Positions 11,901 through 20,900 of a stretch of DNA of 64,000 bases are shown here, piece after piece. Below the pieces are notes generated by a model. It was not told where the DNA came from and made no database searches. It was given only the letters and a program-made list of their open reading frames with translations. Within the stretch, counting starts at the first letter, position 1. The number at the start of each line of letters is the position of its first letter. The translations under genes were made by a program, and so were the position numbers. This DNA is from Phorcus lineatus (lineage: Eukaryota > Mollusca > Gastropoda > Trochida > Trochidae), in NCBI GenBank assembly GCA_921293015.1, contig OV121094.1, positions 1,912,764 to 1,976,763 on the forward strand, given 5' to 3'.

Positions 11901-14900
11901 GCTTTCATTTTAATGGGTTTGGAGACTCTTGACATTGACATTGGTCGCATTTATAACCTTCTTCTAAACATTGTAGACTTATGGGGACGAGGTTCTCCGT
12001 ATCTATATGGAGACGGAACCAGAGAAACTGTCCCATGTGATCCTCGTCTCCAGACTGCAGACATTCAGTCCAGGTTAGTTGAAGATTCATGGATGATAAG
12101 ATTCTATACATTGTATCAAGAAGGAAACTTGGTATGTTCAATCCACGTTATATGTTTTTATTGGTTACTTTTTCCTTGATATATATGTGAAACAGAACTC
12201 AATGGAAACAGAATTTGTTTTCTCTGCTAATTGATAACATTTACTTTTATGCTCACATCTCACCACTTTGTTACCGTTGCTTAAATGACACAAGAATCTG
12301 GTCTGATAAAGGGGTCAAACGACCCCCGAAACGTCATAATTAAAATGTGGAACCTTTCATGAGTGTCATTCCTGTGCCCTGTAGGTTAGCGCCGCCCGTA
12401 GCCTAGTCACAAAGAATGAATAAAAAGGTTGTTATCCATATATTCCTCCTCGTTATCGTCATTTAAAACTTCTAAAATGCCTTTAAAAGAAGAACTCAAT
12501 GAAAATGTTTATCTTAGTATTCTTAAAACTTTAGCATTTCTCAGAGTTGGTTTTTCAATTATGTGAGCCTTAGCATGTTTCATCTTATCAAAAAGTTCAT
12601 AATTTTGGCTGTTGTAAAAATAAATCAGTTTCTCTAGATCAATTGTGATCATTAATTTATGTTGAACAATTGTGCTGATGAAATTTAAACAGACAATCTT
12701 ATTATGTCGACTGATGATTTCCTTAACAGAAGTTGCAATGGAACTCATGACAAAATGGCTGGATCATGTGGGTCAGAGAGACGAGGCTTCGAGGTATGTC
12801 ATCTCTATCTCTCTTTAAAAGAGTTGAAGGCGTATTATTTGTGATGTTAGACATATGGGTAATCATATTCCCCCGCATGGCTATAAATTTCACCAATCTT
12901 TATCACTGACTAATTTAAACCTTGCTGCCAACCAGTCAAAATTAGTCTTTTGAGTGCAGTGCCCTCTTTGGCGAAAGGTTGCAATTTTCATATGACTTCT
13001 CATTAGTCAATCACAATTTGTCACAGCAGCCATGGCAACAAGCACAAAGAAGTACGGGAAATGTGGCAAGGCCTATCTGAGCAAGTGATTGGGGCTGGCG
13101 TATGAATAGGCTGTTCCCTTGAAGATGTTGCACCAGCATTATACAAATATCTTCATTATAATTATGGTTAAACACATCTTCTCCCAGAATTGAGTCATTG
13201 CTTATATTATGAGTAATTATTTGACTTATTTTAAAGACCTGACAACAACTTAGTCTTCAGGAGCAGCCATGTTTGGTGAACTTTATGAATGATTTATGAA
13301 GTTACAAAACAGCTGAATCTATTTTAGTTCTTCTAACCTTGCTCTTTACATTTAGTGACCTTGACCTCCTTGCCATGGTGAAGCTTGACCTTCTCCTGGT
13401 TGACCTTGACGCTGCAAGAACTGCCCTTGCTGGTATCAAGGAGGTAAGTGTCCTCCTTTCCCTACCAACACGCTGAGAGGTGAGCAGTCTTATAATCCTC
13501 TCTTTTAACCTCCGTTAATAGCGCCTTGTAGGCTAGAAATATTGAATCCTGATTGGTTGCCAGTAAAGTTTGTTGTGCATTCAGCAACATTATTTCAAAC
13601 TAAAGTTGGTAAACCAATTGTTCCTCACATAGTTTTTACGAGTGAAAAGTCAGTCAGAGAAGTAAAAATTATTTGATTGGATAATAAATGACAGTATCTG
13701 TGTTGAAAATTTTGAAACCGAGAAATAAAGCCAGATTACAATGGAGACTGAGATTATGCAATAGGAGTTGAGTGTCCACTGTTTGGAGAAATTACCTGTC
13801 TCCATTAAAATATTTAATGTTTGTACGATTACGTCATAATTTTTAATGATAATAATCATCTTTCTGTCCTGAATGTTTTTGAGGGTAACTTAGATCTGAT
13901 TAAATCATCTTCTGGGGTTGTCATGCAGAGAATATCACATCAGTGACTCTACATCATCTCCCTTTTCATCTTGCAGAAGAGTTTGATCCTGATGTGCGCT
14001 GTTCATCCAAACCTGATTCACAGAGACTATACAGAGTTCACTCCCCTTGCTCAGGTTAGAATTTGTCTCTCGAAAGTCCCCTCTCAGGTTGAGAATAATT
14101 TCGTGATCATTTGATGAAGGAAAAGTGTATCATAAATGTCTGTATGAAAAATAATTCAGTCTGTAAACTGTATGAAAAATAATTTTGTCAATTATCATGG
14201 CAAATTTAAAGAAAAACATCCAAAAGTTATCCGTCTGGCCCAAAAGTTACCAGGATGCCAGCTGGGGGCGTACCTTATTTTTATACACTGTGTATATGTT
14301 ATGGATCAATTAACTTACATTTAGGCAGTGATTATCAGGAAACCATGGCTTCCTTATATTATATCTGAATGTCCCTCTCTCTGTTGCTGTGTAGCTGATG
14401 AGGCAGCACCGTCCTGGGACGTTCCTGCACGTCCTCGTGGAGCTGTTTGATAGAAGTGTCCTCACCCTCGACGTCACTCTCAAACTCCTCCAGGTCGGTG
14501 ATACATCTGCCATCTTCATGTTCTAGATTTAGCAACATCCTTCAGTTCACTGTGTCCATCTCATCACTTGTTAGTTTTGGCCTTACTGCAATGCTCCAGA
14601 ATTCTTTTTTCATATGCAATGTCCTCATTGGCACTTTCAAACTCCTCCAGGGAAGTTCTGTGATACCACTGTCATGTTTATGTTCTAGATTTAGCAATAT
14701 CCTTCAGTTCACATGCTCTGTTAGCTCTCCCTGCAAGGTGTAATTAGTACCAGTCTCATCACTTACTCATTTGAGGCTTGCTGCATTAGGCTGGAATTCT
14801 TGTTTCATGTGCATTGCAAGTTAAGGTGGTGAAGGATGATGGAGGCAATATTTCATGGTTGTTATTGAACTCCGGTTGAAATTTTGAAGCATATGACTTT

Positions 14901-17900
14901 GATGTTGAACCTGTGTATCACTTGTCATGGGATAGATTCAGATAGATAGATGACGTTATGATATTTTACTCTTCAATATTGATCTTTGCATAAGTCTTTC
15001 CTCAGTTAGTCAGTGATAAGCCTTTGTTACTTTGCATGCTTGTTTCCAGGAAACATCATGATAGTCAAAATATTTTGAAACATGAAATCTAAATGTGACA
15101 TTAAGGAACATATTTATAAATCTAATATCCAAATGGTCAAAGAATATCAATAGATTTATATAATGTTGTGCATGATAGGTTTTTGTTCAATAGTAGATGT
15201 TTTCTCTATTATCAATATAATTGTTGTTTCATGTTTGTTGCCATGGATACAGAACCAGGCAGGAGAGAAGATGTACAACAACTCTCACATCAAGGACTAC
15301 CTGGAGATACTCGTCAGTGGTGAGTCCCAGGTGTAACTCAGAGACAGATTGGGTCGGGTTGGCAGATGTTGGGGGCGAGGATGGGGTCGGTTGGCAGGGG
15401 TAGGGGATGATAAGAATTAGGGTGAAAGGGTTGGCAGGAGTAGGGGGTGGGTGGGTTAGGTTGGCAGGGGTAGGGGAGAGGAGCTTTGGGTTGGCAGGGG
15501 TAGGGTGAGTGGAGGGTTGCGTTTGCAATGATAGTGGTTGGGGAGAGGAGGGTTGCGTTGGCAATGATAGGGGGTGGAAGGGTTTTGTTTGCAAGGGATA
15601 AGGGGTGGGAGGTTTGTGTTTGCAATGATAGGGGTGGGAGGGTTAACGTGTTTGCAATGATAGGGAGTAGGAGGATTTTTTGCAGGAGTAGGGAGTAGGG
15701 GATGGTTGGGTTTGCAATGATAGGGGGTGGTGAGGGTTTATGTTGGCAGGGTAGGGGATGGGTGAATTAGGTTCACAGGGGTAGGGGATGGGGGAAGGGA
15801 GGATTGTGTTGGCAGTGATAGGGGGGTTTTGTTTGCAGGGGTATGGGGTGGGAAGGGTTGGGTTTGGCAGGGGTGGAGGGACTGAGTAGGAGTTGGGTAC
15901 AAATGGGAATCACTCAGTACACTAACTTGGACTGGTGTTTACCAGAGAAGTGACAATTTATCGTAGTATCTTATGCAATACATTGATATTTCAAAGACCC
16001 ACACAATTTAAATATACTGATAAATGATAAATGACTTTTTATCAATGCACTTTTATCACATTGTTGATGATGGGAACGTTGGTACTATCAATCAATGGTT
16101 ACCACGTGTGATTATGTTTGATGCAGTGAAATGGCTACTCAGAACAGTTCGGTACTTAGTGTTACTCACCCTGAAATGATTTTGTTATTCCTTCATGATT
16201 TTCTTTGTTTTTTTCTCAGACATTAAGAGGCAATATATCTTTGAAGAAGCTGCTGTAAGTATGAATATTAGTCTATTGGTCTCGCGAACTTATTTCTATA
16301 TTCAATTCTATAAAAGATTTAATTGCGAGTCGGTTGCAAGCCTCACATTTTCTTCAAGATAGGTCTTTGAAGGTATTCACCAGTCGAATTATATATAATC
16401 TGTCAAATTTGACTTTCCAGCAAACATGACCATTGTCATTGAACACATATTTTACTTCACAACTTGAATTTTTAAAAAGAAAATATCTCCATTGTATATA
16501 GTATTTATGGCTGATTTGTATGTTTGTATGATTAAATGCTGAACTCTAGATGTGACATTTTGTGACAGCAACTGCTGAGCGAGATCTATATCCACCGGAC
16601 CATCCATGGAGCTCCTCTCATCTCCCGCCAGCTTCACCTCCCACAGCACTTCCAGATGGTGGGTACACCAGTATTTCTTTTAAGTCAAAACACTGATACC
16701 ATTGCAAACTGTATGGCCTCTGTAATTCAGAACTTTTGTAAAGCACCTTCTTTCTTTTTTGTGGACTCAAATGGTTTAATGTCAGTATCCTTAAAGGTAT
16801 ATTTTTTTACCACTTTCTAGAAATAAAAGCTCTGAAGGTGAACTCATTGATACAGGTTCTTAGTATTTGGGTTACGAATGCAGATTTTCTGTTTCTGGTT
16901 GTTTTTGTTCAATCGCATTTTATTTCAGGTCTTGTTATATAAGCAAAACTATATTATTTAAGGTTCTTGTATTATGAATTTTGATTTGCTGGTCATCCTA
17001 AAGGTTGATTTGAAATACATTTAATGTCAGTTCTTGATATATAATAAAAACTACTTTATTTAAGTTTCTTATAGGTTCTTATTAAATTTGGATTTTGATT
17101 GCAGATTTGTTGATCATTCAAACAGTTTTTTTGCAACATGTCTAATGTTAGTTCTTTGTTTATTAGCAAAGCGGCATTATTATATCTTACAGCCAACCGC
17201 TGGTAGTGGTCACTTCGCCGGTAGATTCCTATGGCTAGATAGTCTGTCCCCATTCTCCGGCCCCAACTCCATGACCCGGCCCTGTCAACACCTCAGCTTA
17301 CAGCATGGGTCAGGGGGTAGTCTGCCTGTCCGAATGGTCAGTAGGTCAGACTCGAAGGAGGCACGATGTCCATGCTGCTTCTGTAATGAGGACCTGCTCA
17401 AACTACAGGTAAATATCTGGAAATGTGAACATAGAGAATCTCATTGAGTTGTCTTCTACTGTTAACCAAATCTAGTGAACCAAAAGAGGGGGGGGGGAGG
17501 TCACCAATTTTACAGTTGATTTAAAAAAAAGTTAGGTCATTCACTCTAAAAATTACTTATTTACCCCTGCTATGATGTAATCTGTGATATATAGCACTGT
17601 TTGTGTAAATCCATCAGAAAAGGTTTTGGGAGCATTACTTGAAATCTGTATGACCCAGAAACTTCAAAGTTTGTACGAATGTTACTTTTTGGTTGTTGAT
17701 GTGAAAAAACAGGGTGCTAAATGTTTTATAAAATGTTACCAAAATGTTTGATATTATGTGATTTAAGTGTTTACTTTTAACTCTACAATTATGTGACATC
17801 ATGTTCTTCTTCTAAATGTGATCCTCCCTTATTGATAGGATTGTTCACCTGTTTACTAATTATTGTTGCATAAAGTGGTCAAACTACAGATGAGGAAATG

Positions 17901-20900
17901 TGAGCTGTGCTCACTTCTGCCTTGTTCAAAACATTCTTTCTTTCTTTTTCTTTTCTCCAGTCACTTCTTTGTTGGGAGCAGACGTCCCACGAGCTGTGTC
18001 AGAGCGTCTGTCATCAGATCCAGTCAGAACCAGATCTAGCAGGCTGGGATTCAATATGGCTACTATGTACACGTCTGCTTGACTGGAAGCAAGCAACAGA
18101 GTTCTTCATTGACCGATACCCAGCTCTCGTCCCTCTTTTTGCTTCGTCTACATACAAAACGGAGAAGGAACAGGTAGTCAAGATGAACACATAACCTTCC
18201 CCAGAGGCTTTTCATGTTACCTCTGTTACCGATGGCCCATTTTTCTCAGTTCTTTCAATTTCTCCAGCAGGGAAGTTTGCAAAACACACAAATTCTTCCA
18301 TGTTTTGAAAAGATTTCCACTACTGACTTTAAAAAGAGTTTATTCACTCAGCAACTAGAGTCGGAAGTGGTGTAAATGTCCAGGTGGAGGAGTCAAGGCA
18401 GCCAGCACAGTCAGTACAGGGTTCGATTTAGCCATTAACAACTTACACTTATGCAGGTCAATTTTTGCAAGTAAAATCTACAAGCAGGTTACACCAGGTG
18501 CTAGTAACAGTAAAAGTGATGGCTTCAAAGCACGGAATCAGTGAGCCATGGCGCTTCTCTGAAGTTTTCAAGTCTGATTAAAATCAACCTTATTCCGAGG
18601 AATAAAAGTTGAAAAAAGTATTCTACCCAGATTTGAACTCATTCCATCAGGGGCTTTCCTCCACACAGCAGCCTCATCGCTCACACTTTCTGACACCAGT
18701 TTAGCGCAGACAAAATACTAGTACTCAGTGAACCAATCACATCATCGACATTTAGAAGGATGGCCTCAATCAAGTTTAACGAATGATTCAGGGAAGGTAC
18801 TTGCCCTTAGCTACTGACAGTTAAGGCTTTTTTCAGAGTTGGTGTGATTGGCTGAAATGTCAGAACATGAGAGTTTCTTGGCTGCATTCAGACCGCTGTG
18901 GAGATGAAAAGCGCTTTAGAGAACAATTTTAAATTCTGGTAAAGTCTTTTTTTTTCATCTTTTATATCTTGGAACAAGGTCAATTTTAATCAGACAGAAA
19001 GTTTTCAACATGTGTTCAAGAAGCAATATGCGTGTTGACAAAATGTTGAATTTCTCTCTCCAGTGGCAGTACTGTCTGCGATGTCTGGAGGCCGCCCTGA
19101 AGGAACTACCCTCGTCAAGACAGGGAGAAGGAGAGGAGGTGTTCGTAAAGACGTACAGGGGTACGTCAGATGTGCTCCATTCATACTTTATCTCATTCTT
19201 TATCTCATGAAATTGATGCATCATGAAATTCAAATGTTGGTCAAAACATTCTGGGTACATCAGATTTGCTCTCTTCATATTTTACACCAAATAGATACGT
19301 AATGTTGTTCCTAAAGGGTGACTTGAGGAAATTTTCACACATTTTTATACCCCCGCCTTACAGCGTAAGCGGGGGTATATAGCGTTCATTCTGTCCGTCC
19401 GTCTGTCTGTCTGTCCGTCTGTCTGTCCGTCCGTCCGTCACAAATCTTTGTCCGGAGCATATCTCCTAAACTATACATGCTAGCTTCACCAAACTTCATA
19501 CACTTATCAACCATGATCCTTAGATGTGCCTTTTGAGGGTTAGACCAACAAATGATTTTTATTTTTTGCAGTTTCCATGGAAACATGACTAAAACAGTGA
19601 CTCTATGACCAAGTCCTTTGTCCGGAGCATATCTCCTAAACTATACATGCTAGCTTCACCAAACTTCATACACTTATCAACCATGATCCCTAGATGTGCC
19701 TTTTGAGGGTTAGACTAACAAATGATTTTTATTTTTTGCGGTTTCCATGGAAACATGACTAAAACAGTGACTCTATGACCAAGTCCTTTGTCCGGAGCAT
19801 ATCTCCTAAACTATACATGCTAGCTTCAACAAACTTCATACACTTATCAACCATGATCCCTAGATGTGCCTTTTGAGGGTTAGACCACCAAATGATTTTT
19901 ATTTTTTGAGGTTTCCATGGAAACATGACTAAAACAGTGACTCTATGACCAAGTCCTTTGTCCTGAGCATTTATCCTAAACTATACATGCTATCTTCATC
20001 AGACTTCATACACTTATAAAACATGATCCCTAGATGTGATTTTAAGGGTTAGATCAACAAATGATTTTTATTTTTTGAGGTTTCCATGGAAACATGACTT
20101 AAACAGTGACAAAGTCCTTTGTACGGAGTATATCTTCATAACTATACATGCTATCTTTACCAAACTTCATACACTTATCAACCATGATCCATTGATGTGC
20201 CTTTTGAGGGTTAGACCAACAAATGATTTTTATTTTTTTTGCGCTTTCCATGGAAACATGACTAAAACAGTGAATTTATGACTAAGTCCTTTGTCCAGAG
20301 TATATCTTCTAAACCGTACATGCTATCATCACCAAACTTCATTCACTTATCCATATTGGTGCGTCTCTTGAGGGTAAGACCAAAAAATTATTTTTATTTT
20401 TTGCGTTTTACATGGAAACGTTACTAAAACAATGACTATCTGACAAAGTGCTTTTTCCTGAGCATATCTTCTAAACTATACATGCTAGCTTCAACAAACT
20501 TAATACACTTATCAACCATGATCCCTAAGTGAGCTTTTTGAGGGTAAGACCAACAAAGAAAGCCAGACTATAGTTTGAAGCGGGGGTATGTGAGCTGTGC
20601 TCATTTCTTTACTTGTTGTTTTGGTGTCCCTTACAAATGTTATCAGTCAGATACCTTTACGATTATTGATCTGACCTCCTAATCTGATCTCCGAGGAACA
20701 ACATGGTATGTTTCCCAGTTTAGCGTGAAGTTACTTAGTGAAGGAGAAATATTTGCAACACATCTGGAATAAAAAGTAACAGTAACTTCAAGTCAATAAA
20801 AGAGTGATTCCACCATTTTCCAGGAATAGGTATAAGTTTATTTCCCTGATGTTCCTAAAATATAGGAAATGTTTCAGATATACTCCAGGAACTGGCAGAG

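Noticed and set aside
15229-15625. Pro-rich minus-strand frames of 121 and 95 codons
   Set aside because: They are the reverse complement of the G-rich minisatellite in HPS3 intron 17, so the frame follows from the repeat period.
18600-18700. GATTTGAACTC word resembling a tRNA B-box
   Set aside because: Too degenerate, with no A-box at the right distance.
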